Assembly (NCBI RefSeq): GCF_009730915.1 | Contig: NC_052475.1 | Location: 27,527,016 to 27,591,015, forward strand | Source: Dioscorea cayenensis subsp. rotundata | Lineage: Eukaryota; Streptophyta; Magnoliopsida; Dioscoreales; Dioscoreaceae | Direction of reading: 5' to 3' | DNA: 64,000 nucleotides | Shown here: positions 17,675 through 30,513 of the stretch, one piece after another | Layout of the letters: every line of letters starts with the position of its first letter | How positions within the stretch are numbered: the stretch's first letter is position 1 | Notes under the pieces: model-generated | What the model was told of the DNA's origin: nothing | Databases searched by the model: none | What the model saw: the letters and a program-made list of their open reading frames with translations, nothing else | Position numbers and translations under genes: made by a program

Positions 17675-20600
17675 TCACTGGAAGTCATCATCTGGTTCAG
17701 CACGCAGGATCTTTGAAGGGGATTCATCGCCATTATCAGAAGTATCAGTCACTCTTTTGGCTGCCCTAGTTCTTTTAGCAAGCCTCTTATACCTCACAGC
17801 AATGGGAGGCTTCCCTCCCTTGACCAAGTTCTCTGCATTGCTCTTGATTCCTCCCTTTGGAGAATCCAATTTGTTGCCCTCAGATGTCACTAATAAATCA
17901 TTTTGCTTCTCAGAATTAGAAACTTTGTCAACAGAAATCTCTTTCTTTGTACCCACAACTTCCTCATCACTCTGTGCCTCATTATGAGCAACCTTTTCAA
18001 CAGAGATCTCTGCCTTTGTATTCATAATTTCCTCCTCACCCTGTTTCTCAGTATAAGTAACTTTGTCAACGGAAATATCTTCTTTTGAATTCACAAATTC
18101 CTCCCTCTGCATCTCGGAATGAGCAGCTTTCCCACCAGAAATATCTTTCTTTGAATTCGAAACTTGTTCCTCGCACTTAAACTTCTTGTTAGCCTTCGGT
18201 GTAGCCTTGTCATTCTTCATCTTATATGTTGTCTTATAGCAACCATTCTTCTCTTCAGCTGCAGTTACATCCATTTCGTTAGTAATAGAATCAACTTGAG
18301 AATCTTTATCTGTGTGATCGGGGTTCCCATTCACTTTCTCGTCAGAATTTTCAACATTGAACTTCTTACCTTGCTCATCACCAGGTCCTCCTTCACTAAT
18401 GTTACTCGCATTATCACTCCCTTCTTTATCAGACTTTCTATCCTCAGCAATATCACATTCTTCATCCAAATCAACCCCAGCATCATCAACTTTAGCTCTT
18501 TCCTCCTCCTCAGCCTGTTTTTTAAGTGATTCTATTAAATCCATCAGCTCTCTGTTGACCTGAAACAAGTAATCCACAGGCTTTCAGTTTCTCCTTTCAT
18601 CTATATAACAAACTAAAGTCACACATGCAGGAAATAACCTGAGGATTCTGTAGAAAATCAGAGATATCAACAGAACAACTCGGACATTTTTTTACTATTT
18701 TCTGTGCTCGAAGGGTACGCCCATCAGCACGGGTTCTCTCCCGCATATATGATTTGTCAGAGAATGCATCCAGCAAACATGTCTTGCAGAAATTATGTCC
18801 ACAAGGGGTTGTCATGGGAGAGCTCATTACTTTTCTGCATATAAAGCATCCAAATTCTGCACATAACAGCAAACGAACACAGTAAATATTCATCCAAAAG
18901 AAATACATGGTAAGAAAAACCTATAAATTGTGCGCGCGCGTGTGTGTGTGAACAGCGCAAACCTTTGAAAAGCCTCTCCCTAAAAGTGTTGTTTTGAGCA
19001 AGCCTAATTGCTTTCTTTACTTTTTTCGTATCCTCTGGATTTCCAGTTACCACAGGCTTTCTGCTTACGGGTGGAGGTTTCATCCATTTCCAGCCATGCT
19101 TCTCCTAATAAGAAATGAAGAAAATTACGTTAAGGAAAATATAAGCAAAAACCTAGAACAAGACAATGATCACAGAAAAGGATAGAGTGAATTAAACATG
19201 ATCGCTTTGCCTGGTGGGAAATTTCTCATCCATATACACCAGTATTCTTGCCATAAGTGAAAATTGGTAAAAATATGTCTGTCGAGTAGAAAAACATCTT
19301 ATTGTGTACATGAGCAATGCGAACTATGCACATAAACCAAAACCCACAACGACTACACAAACAGAAATATGGAAGCAAGGCAAAACTAGGCAACACAGAA
19401 AACAAAACAATAACGTTGCGATAGCAATTTCATACATCAAAATCCCAAGCAGGACTTTCCTTCCTCTCCGATATATCTGTTGCATTCTTCAATTCCTTGA
19501 TGGTTGGTAAAGGCCTTGGGCGATCACCATGTTCATCGCTGAAATCCAAATTGTCGTGAAAGAAGGCATAAGATAGCTTACCATAGTATGTGAAGTATTA
19601 CAAACAAGCTACATGAGCATACAACTTAAGATGTCAGAATACCTTGTCCATGGAGCGGGTTCATTTTCACATCTTACAAAAAGATATCTGCAAACCTTGA
19701 AACCCTGAAAAGAGAACTCACAACATACGTGATGAATTATATTTTAAAAGGAGGCTTGAAGGAGGAAAACAGAAACACTTGAAAGACACACAAACGGACT
19801 ATACTTGAATTCCAACTTTGCGCCAACATTTCTCAATCCGGTAAATCCCATCATACCGGACTCCATGCTCAGGTGCATATGAGGAGCGCTTCTCCTTGTG
19901 TGATCTGCCAAGTGAAAGAGATCAGGAAAATCAAACAAGTTGATTAGCTGCAAGAATCAAAGTTCGCAAGGGTGCACAAATGATTAGAGCATCTCATCAT
20001 AATATGATCAATCAGAAGATGTGAAGACTTTGGACACCTACCTGACCACACGAACAGGATAACCCTTTTTGCAGCTGACTCGGAGTGCTTCATTAAGTTT
20101 CTCAAACTTTTGATCAAATGACTGCTCCTTGTTTGTTCGCTTATTTCCACTAAGATCTCTCCCACCACTGTCATTCAAGTAAATTTAAAGATGTATTTTA
20201 GTAATGACATAGATCAAGAGAACCATATGTCACTGGCAGAAGAATGATAGAATTTACTCAACCCAGAGAAAAAACACATGCATCAAGATGTGCATCTCAA
20301 GGAGAAGATCATGGGAAGCAAATTAAAACATTGCATTGTATCCAGAAAGAATTACAATGACAGACTACTGCAGAGGCATCCCATATCAAGATTTAGCTAC
20401 ATAAATGAGAAATGTGAAAGGGTTTGTACCTTCCAGTATAGAGGAACCACTCGCCATGATCTTCATCATCCGCATAACCTCCAGACAGTGCAACTGACTG
20501 TGCGCCATATTCTGATTGACCTGCTATACCTGCAACATGAGGGAAGTGGGCTCCCCATTGCCTACATTCCATTCGATCCTCCCACAAGTCCCCCACAAGA

Positions 20601-23600
20601 AGACCACGATTCCTTTTGGGATCATTTTCTGCAAGAATTGGACCAAAATGATCAGGAGGTACAGTAACAAATATCTGACCGCTGCATGCATTAGCTTTCC
20701 CAGCCCTCTTTGCCCTCTCAGTAGTGAATGCCTTGTCGGGCCTTTCCTCATTACGCAGAAAGTGGTATACTTGAGATGAGACACCAGTTACAACTGATTT
20801 AGCAGTTTTTGCCATTCTAATAGCAGCAACAAGTGATAAATTAATTCTTGGTTGAGATGCCATTTTTGATGGAATCTGTGTGCGACATTTTGCACAAGTG
20901 TGCTTCCCTTGGCCAACCCATTTCTGGAAGCACTTCAAACAGAAATTGTGACCACATGGTGTCTGCAGACAAGAGACATATTACACAGGAATGTGTCAAA
21001 AGCAAAGAAAAACAACAAAGCACTCATACAACAACAACAGATTTGACAAGCCAACCATCATTGCAGACTTAAAATCAATGCAAATAGAGATACAAAAGAT
21101 AATCCTATGTACATGGTTCATCTAATACAAGTTTCCATTGAAGACAAGACCAATTCCAAAGACTTCATAGCAAGGAAGATCCTGATAAATGAGCAATACT
21201 TGCTTGAGATCAAGGTCATAATTAGAATATACTACAAATTAAGAAAGGGTCATGTCCTCGTCACAACACAAGTATTTAGGAACAAAGGGGGAAATAGTGG
21301 GAAAATCAGTTTGTGATAGTAAACTATTTCAATGAAAAGCCTGACCATATGGTTTTACTTGCATACCAATAAAAGTGCTGACAGAGTAAACAAAACAAAG
21401 GTGATTCCAGAACTATGTGAAAAGCTCATCAGACAATGAGTTGTGCGTGATATTTCCTATCACCTCCTTCAGTTCAATAGTATGCAAACCTAATTATAGC
21501 AGTTTGTCGTATTATGAATTGCTCTTTTACCAGATTATTCTCTGGGTGAGAGCATAAAACATACCATAGAAAATAATTTGTGAAAGCATACAATGCACCT
21601 GAGCAATTAATTTATGAAAAATATGTCCTGAATAGCAACCGATTATTACACATTCTACTATTAACAGATTATGCACTACCAAAAAATCATTGAACTTTTA
21701 TGCCGATATGTCCTGATTAGTAAGCATGCCTAATTATTGAGCTTTTGTTGTATCATGCATTGCGCTTTTAGCAGATTATGCACTAGGTGAAAGCATTGCA
21801 TTTTTATGCTGATAAGTTCTCAATAGCAAGCAAGCCTAATTATTGTGTTTTGTCGTATTATGCACCGCTTTTTCAAAAGATTATGCACTCCATGAAAATA
21901 GTCAATGTAAACAATACAGATGCACAGAAGCTTTTCAGCATAAAAAATTTTACAAATTTGTCACAAATAACATTAGCAACAAATTGAACATTTTGGGTAG
22001 ATAGTCGAGCTTGACATAGTAATCACTAGATTAAACACAAGCCCCTTAGGGTCACTCAGCCTCTCATAGATGTTAGATGTGCTAGATGTTTGACAAAAAT
22101 GGTTAACGGAGGAATGCCAAATTAATCAAAGACACTGAAACATGGGATATTATTCTTTTTACAGAGCATTTACCGCTTTAATGATTGTGCAAGAATAGAA
22201 GGGCAAGCTCATCCATTTGAGGACAAAATTAATGACTGAGATCTAAGATTGTTAACTTTAAGTAGGTTTACAAACAATTTGAACTACAGTAGTTTCCAAT
22301 GGCCAATCAAGGAAATGTCGTAGATTCTAATCCAAGTTACATCTTTCAAATTAACAAAATTCATATAATACTGATATAATATTGGTCTATAATGAACATG
22401 ACGAAAAGATAAATTGGCATCACGTAAAACATCAAATTGATTAGGCGAACATTGAACACTATTCATAATCTAGCAGACATCCCCCTATGAAGTATGAAGT
22501 AGATGCTTTTCAGTCCTCAGAATATGTTTTCATTACCTTTTCACGCAAATAATAATAATAATAACAATAAATAAATAAATAAATACATAAATAAAATTAT
22601 AAGTTGGTATGCCAACGTAAATCAGTAAGCGGCAACACTTGCACATTACCATGATACTCGGCTTAGTCTATGATTATTATCTATCCACAACTCCAATGGC
22701 ACAAGAATCACAAACCATATCATAACAAAAACCTTACTCTCTATCTGGTTGTGTCAGACTAATCAACCTTCATGCCAAGAAAAATTCAAAACAAAGGCAG
22801 AGATTTCCATACTCCCTCCAGACACCGATATGTAATGTCCCATTTTATTCAGAGCTATTAAAATCAGTTAAAAACCCAAACTATTAATTGAATGCAAGCA
22901 CTTTAGTTTCGGTTCTCCTAACAGTCCCACAAGCTTAGCTGGATTCTTTCTCTAGTATGATATTCTCCTCTTTCCAAAAGTTATTAGGACCATGAACCAA
23001 AGAAATTCTGTAGTGTTAACATGATATATTTGGGATTGAAAAATGGGATTGGCAGAGCTAGTTTTGAGTTCATGTAAGAGGGTGCGGTCTGCAGGAAGGA
23101 AATTTTATGGGTATGGCCATGCTTGTGCACCTCTACTGGTGAAACATATTTGATGTCAATAGTAAGCACCAACAATAGTGCACCAAAGCCAGCTTTCTCA
23201 GTATGAATTATGAAGCTTAGTTCTCACTTCAAGGTCACTAACTACTGAAACTGATCATAAAGAACAAAGTTCCAAAGACTCTGCTCCCTGAAAAAACAAA
23301 AAACTGCTACACCAATGATCTCAAAAGGGTAAATTATCAACATTCAAAAACAAGATTAGATAGAGAAACAACCTAGTAAAACAACACCAAAAGCAAACCA
23401 TGCAACATTCGGAACAGTAATCCGGACCGCACCAAAACAATAAGATTGACCATATTTAAAAATTTTATCTAGAAACACAAAGCCGACTAACACAGAGAAA
23501 GAAGCTTTTCCCCTGTATTCTACCCTTGGTTATCCATCTCTTTTTTATATCATTTGCACATTTCAGGCACACTCATTGGCTTTGAATCTCCATTAAATCT

Positions 23601-23970
23601 ACAAACAGAGCCAACAGAAGCACATAATAGCACAAGAATGAAATGAAACAAAAAAATCAAACACCTGCACCAACTTTCAAGAAAAAGAAGCACAAGAGCA
23701 ATGATAATTTATACATCAAAAGTAAACCAAGCACAGCTCCCGCAGGGATCTTCGATCTAAAGCTCCCGAAGAAACAAACAAAAATATGTTAAATAAACTC
23801 AATAAATCAGCGTAAAAAGATTAACAAAATGGCAGAAAAACCAATACTCACGGTCACAGGCCTCTCCGGAAGCTGCATGCAAAATGAACACTTAAACTTC
23901 CCATCAAAAAGTTCTATAGCATCCTCCTTCTCCTTCCCCTTCCTCGTTCTCCGCTTTCTACCCTCCTCCC

Positions 23971-24001
<31 letters not shown>

Positions 24002-24361
24002 GTCATCCTCATCCATCTCCACACCACCAGAAAGCAGCTTCTGCCTTCGCTTCGCCTTCTCCGCCTCCGTCAACGAAGCATCACCCTCGATCGCCCGGAT
24101 GGCAGCGACAAGCTGACTGGACGCGGTGGAAGGCGCATAGACGGAACCAGCACCTCCGGCTCCAGCGACGTCAACAGGGGGTACACAGTCAGGGCACAGC
24201 CAGCCAACAACGGCGGCCATGGTTTCAGGAGGCTTGGAGAGGCACTGGACGTGCCAAGGCGTGGTGCAGGTTTGACAGTGCACAACCTCCGCCTCCGGCG
24301 TCTTCGTGCTGCAGCGCATGCAAACTCCATCGCCGTCGCAGGGGAGATCCAGCGCCGCCAT
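17675..24361 (-). CDS. VIM: VIM/ORTHRUS-type E3 ubiquitin ligase (PHD-RING-SRA-RING)
   Basis: VIM/ORTHRUS proteins, the plant counterparts of UHRF1, bind methylated cytosine through the SRA domain and maintain CG methylation and heterochromatin; the RINGs are E3 ligase modules. Nine exons in gene order: 24361-23852, 20962-20430, 20167-20042, 19904-19805, 19704-19643, 19538-19436, 19104-18963, 18856-18639 and 18559-17675, for about 892 residues. A PHD finger opens the protein (PCDGDGVCMRC to WLCPDC, about 7-60). An acidic Asp/Glu stretch (about 115-135) precedes RING1 (CSFCMQLPERPVTTPCGHNF, about 158-198). The SRA domain (about 275-430) holds HFGPILAENDP, GLLVGDLWEDRMECRQWGAH and VALSGGYADDEDHGEWFLYT. 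RING2 (CFICRKVMSSPMTTPCGHNF) is at about 527-585. Arabidopsis VIM1 is about 645 residues; the excess is mostly a long charged tail after residue 600 with four tandem repeats. Intron 1 is 2.9 kb. The start at 24361 (MAALDLPCDGDG) matches the family; an in-frame ATG lies further upstream. Confidence 0.93.
17895..18176 (-). repeat. Four degenerate 22-24-residue repeats in the VIM tail
   Basis: Within the last VIM exon the encoded tail repeats a pattern of acidic EE, a short spacer, SK or TK, then (K/E/A)(D/E)IS, (V/G)(D/E/G)KV or KA, a polar spacer and E(K/M/A)Q. Examples of cores are SKKDISGGKAAHSEMQ, SKEDISVDKVTYTEKQ, TKAEISVEKVAHNEAQ and TKKEISVDKVSNSEKQ. The period is about 69-72 bp. The tail is highly charged and probably disordered. 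Confidence 0.8.
21489..21900. repeat. Degenerate tandem repeat of about 105 bp in VIM intron 1
   Basis: The block CCTAATTAT, then TTTTGT or TTTGT, (C/T)GTATTATG or TGTATCATG, GCTTTT, AGATTATGCACT recurs at about 21489, 21729 and 21834. A partial copy carrying ACAGATTATGCACTA lies near 21670. The last two full copies are about 105 bp apart. Divergence between copies is marked. Nothing coding is visible. Confidence 0.6.
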
Positions 24362-26334
24362 TGGCGAGCAAGCACCAGCAATGGAGATGGAGATGGAGGC
24401 GGGTTTCAGAGACGAGGTTTGAATTTGGGCCCTTGTCCCTGAGTGATGCTCTGATAGACTTGGACACTCTGGATATGAAGAGGCACTGTTAAATGACGCA
24501 TTTGCCCCTACATCCATTCTTCTAGAAAAAAAATGCATTTAAATTATGTTCAAATTTTTATTTTATTTATTTATTTATTCAAGAAATTATAGTTCTCTGA
24601 TCTTCTTTCGGTTGTGATGCACATTATTTATTTTTTAAAATTATTATCAATATTATTATTCGGGAAATTATCTTTGATTGTTCGTAGGGGTAGCTTGGGG
24701 AAATTAAGTGCCGTGCCTGTCTTCTCAATCGCTTCGTCGTTTATACTACTACCCACTATTTCATCATTCCCGTAGTTCTCTGTATCACGTTGGTGAGATC
24801 TTTCTAAAAAGTCCTTGGTAAGATAAATATTTCGAAAAGGACTTGAATGCAAATGTGTTCCGTGTTTTTCGTTTGACGTGCCTGGAATGGGAAAGTATTT
24901 GTAGCTGGATCAACGGTTGGATGTGCGTGTATTATATGATCCGACGGTGAAGATGAAGAGATTAAGTGACACTAATTAAGGGAATGTAAAATGTTAATTA
25001 ATTTTTTTTTGCCATCCTTAATCAGAGGAATAGATTTAATATTCCATTTTTTTATTTGACATGCTGAATTACAAATACATGCAACTGTGTGGGATACTCA
25101 TTTGGTTTAAAAAATTAATTGTGGTGTTTATATTATTTAATTAGATTAGTTTTAAAGTAATGCCTCATAGAGTGGAGTGTCATTGCCACTCAACATAAAT
25201 TAAGAGAAATGGTTGATAATTATCATCACCTAATAATTTTTAATCTTTATATGTAATACCATAATTAATAAGTTGTCGAGAGAAAGACAAACATAAAGTG
25301 ACAAGTGTGTGAACATATGCGATACAACCTAGAGAAAAAAAGTTATTCATTATATAAACATATTATCATCGATAATAATTTAAAATATCGAAATAACTAT
25401 TATAAGTTTTTAGAAATTTTATTTACAGGACTTGATGTATTTGTTATTAAAAATCTATCATAATTATTTTATTTTATTTTATTTGTAATCAGTAGTTATT
25501 TAATCTATTGGTACTGGATTATTTATGAAAATTTCTTATTTTGGAATGATCGTGAAATCAAAATTTATATAAAATTAAAGCCAAGTGTTATTAAGTTTAT
25601 ATGTATGTTTTACATTTGTATTCGATCCTGATTTAAATTTTAATTAAAAGTATGTATCACGAGGAGTAAGAAAAAATTTATTTGTAAAGAGAATGATTTG
25701 AAGCAGGCTAAACCTAAACATCAAATCAAGAATTGAATTGGATGATGGGGTGGATGCCCCATATTATTATACAGTAAAATTGCTTAAGCTATTAGGCATA
25801 AAGTGGCCCCTCAATCCCCAACAATGCTGCCATGATCTTCTTTGAGAACCGTGCACTGTCCTCTCTCTGCCTCGAGATGTGTGTCATCATTACTGTAGTA
25901 CACAATCTGTTTGGTTTGCAAGTAAAGTTATGTCCTCACGGCATTTTTATTTTGGATTTCAAGATAAAGAATTTTATATCAATTAATGATGCGCTTTGAT
26001 AATTATCTTTTTTTTTTTATGACATGAATGTACAACTTAAATCCTCAACCGTGAGATATGGAAGTTTATTGCATTATTATATAAATTAGTAATAAATATT
26101 TGGTAATATTAATTAATTCTAAATATTTGTTATTAAATAGGTGAATTTAACCAAATAAATATGTTGATTAAATTAGAGGTATATCATGGGAGAAAATGAG
26201 TTAGAGTATAACATTTCAAAGAAAATGTATAGTTTTTAAATAATAATGTAATGTGAATCATGTGAAAAATATTAAAGACAGCGCAAGATTCATATATTTT
26301 ATATAAGATTTCTATGCCATGAATTTAAGAATAC
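24362..26334. other. VIM promoter and AT-rich spacer
   Basis: The left part is the upstream region of VIM on the minus strand. The rest is AT-rich intergenic DNA without a supportable gene, RNA or clear element. The right border is the 15-bp target duplication of the LINE. Confidence 0.5.
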
Positions 26335-26349
26335 ATACATGCTTGTATT

Positions 26350-27253
26350 TTTTTTTTTAATAAGATGGATAAACCATTAATTTATTAAAAAAAATAATAC
26401 ATGGAAGTACAAGGTACAATAGTAGCAGCGAAAAAACACATAATAAAAGGTAAAAATCTGGAGCCGGCGAAGTCAACCATCTGGAGACACAGGCCTGTCC
26501 AAAAACGGATGTAACGGATTACTCTTGGCTTAGGCTGGGCGCCAGCTCGCTGGAGAAGTCGGTGGATCTGGAGCTCAGGAAGTTTAACGAGCGCTTGATT
26601 TTTTGAATGTCCTCTGAAGCTTCCTGTTGGTGAGACTCCGGGTCTGCAGATAACCAAGTAAGAACCAAGTTAGCTGTTTTGTATAATGTAGAGGAAATAG
26701 TAGAACAACTATGATTAAAAATACGATTGTTGCGTTCCATCCAAATAATCCAGAAAATGGCTCTAGTACAAAGATCCCAGAGATTTCTAATGAAGGATTC
26801 AAAGAGGGAATCCAGTTGGTCCAGATATTTGAGACTTAGGAAGGTAGGGTTTCAGAATCAAAAAGACACTTGAAAAAGGACCAAATACGAGAAGAGAAGA
26901 TACAGTTTAACATAAGGTGGTCCACTGATTCGGAGTTATTGTGACAAAGTATGCATGTGTCAGTGGCGTACGGATTGCAACATTTATTGAATAAGTTCTC
27001 AAGCGTAAGAATCTTGTTATCTCATGCTAGCCAACAGAATAAAGTAATTTTGCTAGAAGATTTAGATTTTCAGAAATTGTAATAGAGTTGGGAGCGGAGA
27101 CCTCAGTACAGGAAAAGAGATGGCCAACGATTGTTGGGGGATTGTCCTTCTAGCCATCTATCAAACCATAATAAGGTGTTTTCACCATTACCAACTGCCT
27201 TGATTAAGCAAGTACGGAATGTGGGCAAAATGGCGTTGATTCCAGCCCAGAAG
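26350..27253 (-). mobile_element. 5'-truncated L1-type LINE, ORF2 3' portion only
   Basis: On the minus strand the translation carries the zinc-binding region found at the end of plant L1 reverse transcriptases (NKCCNPYATDTCILCHNN, then SVDHLMLNC), followed by WMERNNRIFN. A poly(A) tail (read as T on plus, 26350-26359) marks the 3' end. The 15-mer ATACATGCTTGTATT occurs at 26335-26349 and again at 27254-27268, directly outside both ends, so the insertion limits are exact. About 0.9 kb of a full-length 5-6 kb element is left. The frame is interrupted, for example by a stop just after FCWLA, so it is a dead copy. The nearly perfect duplication suggests moderate age. Confidence 0.9.
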
Positions 27254-27268
27254 ATACATGCTTGTATT

Positions 27269-27899
27269 CCTGCTTAAATATTATGAATTAATTTTAAATA
27301 TTGACATGCAGTGCTTTTCAACTCATTTTAAGTTATGTTATTTTTTTTTTCAAGAAATTCATGTTCATGATTATATAAACTTTACTTTTTCAGAATAATT
27401 ATTTTTTAATTATATAGTTAGCCTTGCATTCATCAACACTCTTAAGCTTGTCTCACAAAGGATTTTTTTTTTTTTCTGAAAAGCCAGACAAAACACTTTG
27501 AACTTGGGTCTAAAGATGAATATTTCAAATATGGAAAGAAATAATTTTATTAACGGGAAATTTTATTTTATATTTTTAATTGTTTTGCTGGTTAATGACA
27601 CGAAGGATTATATCATAACAAATACAGAAACACAGATTTGAAGAATTAAAATCAAATTGGAATTAAATCATTAAATTAACAACAAAAATTTCAAGACAGT
27701 CCACATCCACAGACTTACATTCAGGATATCTCTAGAGCCAAGTCTCAGAGCTTGAAATGGCGAAAACACCCTTACTTCATTGATATTATTAGTATGGGTA
27801 GGTAGTGGTATAATGGTCTTTAAACAACGGATAGTTTCCATCTTCTCTTTCGCGCGTTTGCTTCGTTTCTCTTGTGCTGATACCTTCGAAGGTATTCCA
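27269..27899. other. AT-rich spacer and FKBP19 upstream region
   Basis: No gene is seen. The last 150 bp become less AT-rich and should be the FKBP19 promoter and leader. No convincing TATA box was identified. Confidence 0.5.
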
Positions 27900-30513
27900 A
27901 TGGCGTCGATCTCATCTCTTGGATTTCTTCCGAATTTATCAAATGCTAGAACTCAGAGATCTCTCTTCTCTAAGGTGTGATTTCCTCTCTGGTGAATTCT
28001 CTGCTTTGTTTTTTTGGAAAAATTGGTGTTGTTTTTTTACTCTATATCGATGAAATTCGTTTAATTAGGGCTTGGGTTTCAAGAGAGGAAATCTTTGGAT
28101 CACGAGTGGAACTTCCAGGGATTCTGAGGTCTCTGTTTCAGACGGTGATTTCTTCTAGTTCTTTGATTCATTGTGATTTTCAATCGAGGGTTTGTTGAGG
28201 TAATTGATTTCTTTCGTAGATCGATGTTATGATTCCATAATTTACTATTTTTTCAGAGGGGAATGTTTGGATGGGGAGTGGTGAAGCATTGGAGGGAAGG
28301 AGATTGATTTTGTGCTCAACCCTATTGTGCACTTTTGGTGCCTTGTCACACTCTTTTGCGAATCCAATTGCAATTGCTTCAGAGTTCGCTGACAGTAATT
28401 CGGTTTAAATCCAGTTTATTTATTTATTTTTGTTCATCTTGATCCCCTACGCTCTTATTTTGACGAACTAAATGCATCAAATGACTATTTAATGTCCCAC
28501 TTTTTAATGACCTTGTGAACGCCTGCATTGGAAATTGTTTTGTCTTGACATATTTTAGCAGATACTTGTAGGAATTATTGATTCCATGGATGAATTTGTT
28601 CTTGGACCAATCCCTCGAAAATTGCAACTTTTATGATTTTTTCCGAGTGAAAATAGTAGGATTTAATCCTGCATATTATTGGCTTGGAAATGTTTGGTTT
28701 AGTGCCTGCACTGCGTGGGAAGGATTATGGGAAAACAAAGATGAAATTTCCGGATTATACAGAGACACAATCAGGGCTTCAGTACAAGGCAATCGCTTAG
28801 TAACATTTCATTCACCTATTGCACCATTTATGCATGTGTGTGGTATAGCTTCATTTTCTATTTTGCTGAATTAGCTTCTTATGCGTTTAGGATTTGCGAG
28901 TTGGTGATGGTCCAGCACCAAAGCTGGGTGAGACTGTGGTGGTAAGACTATTGCATTTTTTGTAATCTTTGACTAAGATATTGGTGAGAATTACATAAAC
29001 CTTATTTCATCAAGATTTATGTCTCATTTCTCATATCCTTGTCATGAATTTGACTATTTCAATTTGAGAGTGGTTTTGATAGAATTATCAATTATGTCTA
29101 ATGGTGCATATTGTTCTCTAGATATGTAGCTGCTCCTCTGTGTGTGTTTTTGACAATAGGCGGTGTTGTCTTGATTAACTTCTATGTTTTTTGAAACCTT
29201 TATTGGAATGTTTTTGAAGTTTGGTTGAGTAGCATAGACTCTGATGCAGATTTTAAATTCTAAATGCGTTTAAGGTTGATTGGGATGGCTATACCATAGG
29301 ATACTATGGACGAATTTTTGAAGCTAGAAACAAGACAAAAGGTGGTTCTTTTGAGGTATGGCACTCTCCGTTTGGACTCTTCTTCTTCTTCTTTTGTTCT
29401 TTTTTCTTTTTTACTTCTAGGTATGGTAGGTTTGTGTTGATATTGCACGGGATCCTAAAAATTTGACAGTAAAAGAATCTCTTTGACTGTGAACCTTCGT
29501 AATACTTTTAAATAATTTTCTAGGCATATCCCCAAGTCCTCCTTCTGTTTATGAGTCAAAACTCTCATACTCTTGTTCAACTTGCAGGGTGATGATAAAG
29601 ACTTTTTCAAGTTTAAACTTGGATCGAAAAAGGTAACAAGCTCGCGCACCTTCCCAATCTCACACGGAACAAGAAAGTTCCTTTAAATTCCACTTTTGTT
29701 TATCTAGTCACAAGTTGTGTCTTTGTAGCCCTGCAGATCTCTTTTCTTTTTTTACTTACAACAAGTGTCCATAATAGTCAAATGTACTTGGCATGCTTTA
29801 AAAAGAAAATGTACTGACATACTTGAAGTAACACCTTGGAAATTGTTGTTTTCCAATTTGTAGGTTATACCTGCTTTTGAGGAAGCTGTAGCAGGCATGG
29901 CTTCTGGAGGCATTCGCAGGTGAAAATTTGTTTTTCTCCCATTTATTTTCATATGGAAAATTTTGTTCACCTGGACATGAGGTCCACCCAACTCACCTCT
30001 TTAAAGTTAATAATCAAATTGTTTTATCCTCATACTGGTGCCTCTCTACTCGCCACCTTGCTTAATTGCTGTGCACTTGCAATTAAATTGTGCATTAACT
30101 ATAGATATTGGAGTGTAACACTTCATTTTGTTAAATAGAAGGTCGATTTGTTTGTTGCTATAACAATTGATTTTTCATTATCACTTTACAATTTGTCTCT
30201 CATATTCTAGATGATGCATACATTTTATACTGTACCTTTATCTCAAGGTTTAATTCACAGCAATGCAGGATAATAGTTCCTCCAGAGTTGGGATATCCTG
30301 ACAATGATTTCAACAAACTTGGTCCAAAGCCAATGACCTTTTCGGTAATTTAATTGGAACCCCAGATCTTACTCTTCTCCGTAAATAACAGCTTATGTTT
30401 ATTTTTTCTCGACTCAGGGACAAAGGGCGCTAGATTTTGTGTTGAAGAACCAAGGACTGATTGACAAAACTCTACTGTTCGACATCGAGCTTCTTAAGAT
30501 AGTTCCAAACTAA
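27900..30513 (+). CDS. FKBP19: Chloroplast FKBP-type peptidyl-prolyl isomerase FKBP19
   Basis: A thylakoid-lumen type immunophilin related to Arabidopsis FKBP19. Ten exons: 27900-27974, 28069-28144, 28257-28394, 28703-28788, 28891-28941, 29275-29355, 29588-29632, 29864-29919, 30269-30344 and 30418-30513, giving about 259 residues (Arabidopsis about 256). The N-terminus MASISSLGFLPNLSNARTQR is a Ser/Arg-rich plastid transit peptide. It is followed by a hydrophobic stretch (LILCSTLLCTFGALSHSFA) suiting lumen targeting. The diagnostic block MPALRGKDYGKTKMKFPDYT precedes the FKBP domain (about residues 125-259), which includes DWDGYTIGYYGRIFEARNKT, VIPAFEEAVAGMASGGIRRI and IVPPELGYPDNDF. It ends LLFDIELLKIVPN. 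Intron 4 (28789-28890) uses a GC donor (AAG|GCAATC); the reading SGLQYK|DLRVGDG requires it. The other introns are GT-AG. Isomerase activity of this subfamily is uncertain. Confidence 0.94.

Noticed and set aside
22810-22860. CTCCCTCC-like stretch resembling a Stowaway MITE end in VIM intron 1
   Set aside because: Only one end-like motif was found; no inverted partner or TA duplication could be located.
24362-24538. Upstream in-frame start for VIM
   Set aside because: The family begins directly before the PCDGDGVCMRC PHD motif; the extra 59 residues are Ser/His-rich leader-like sequence.
24628-24852. 74-codon minus-strand frame in the VIM upstream region
   Set aside because: No recognisable domain, no splice context, AT-rich surroundings.
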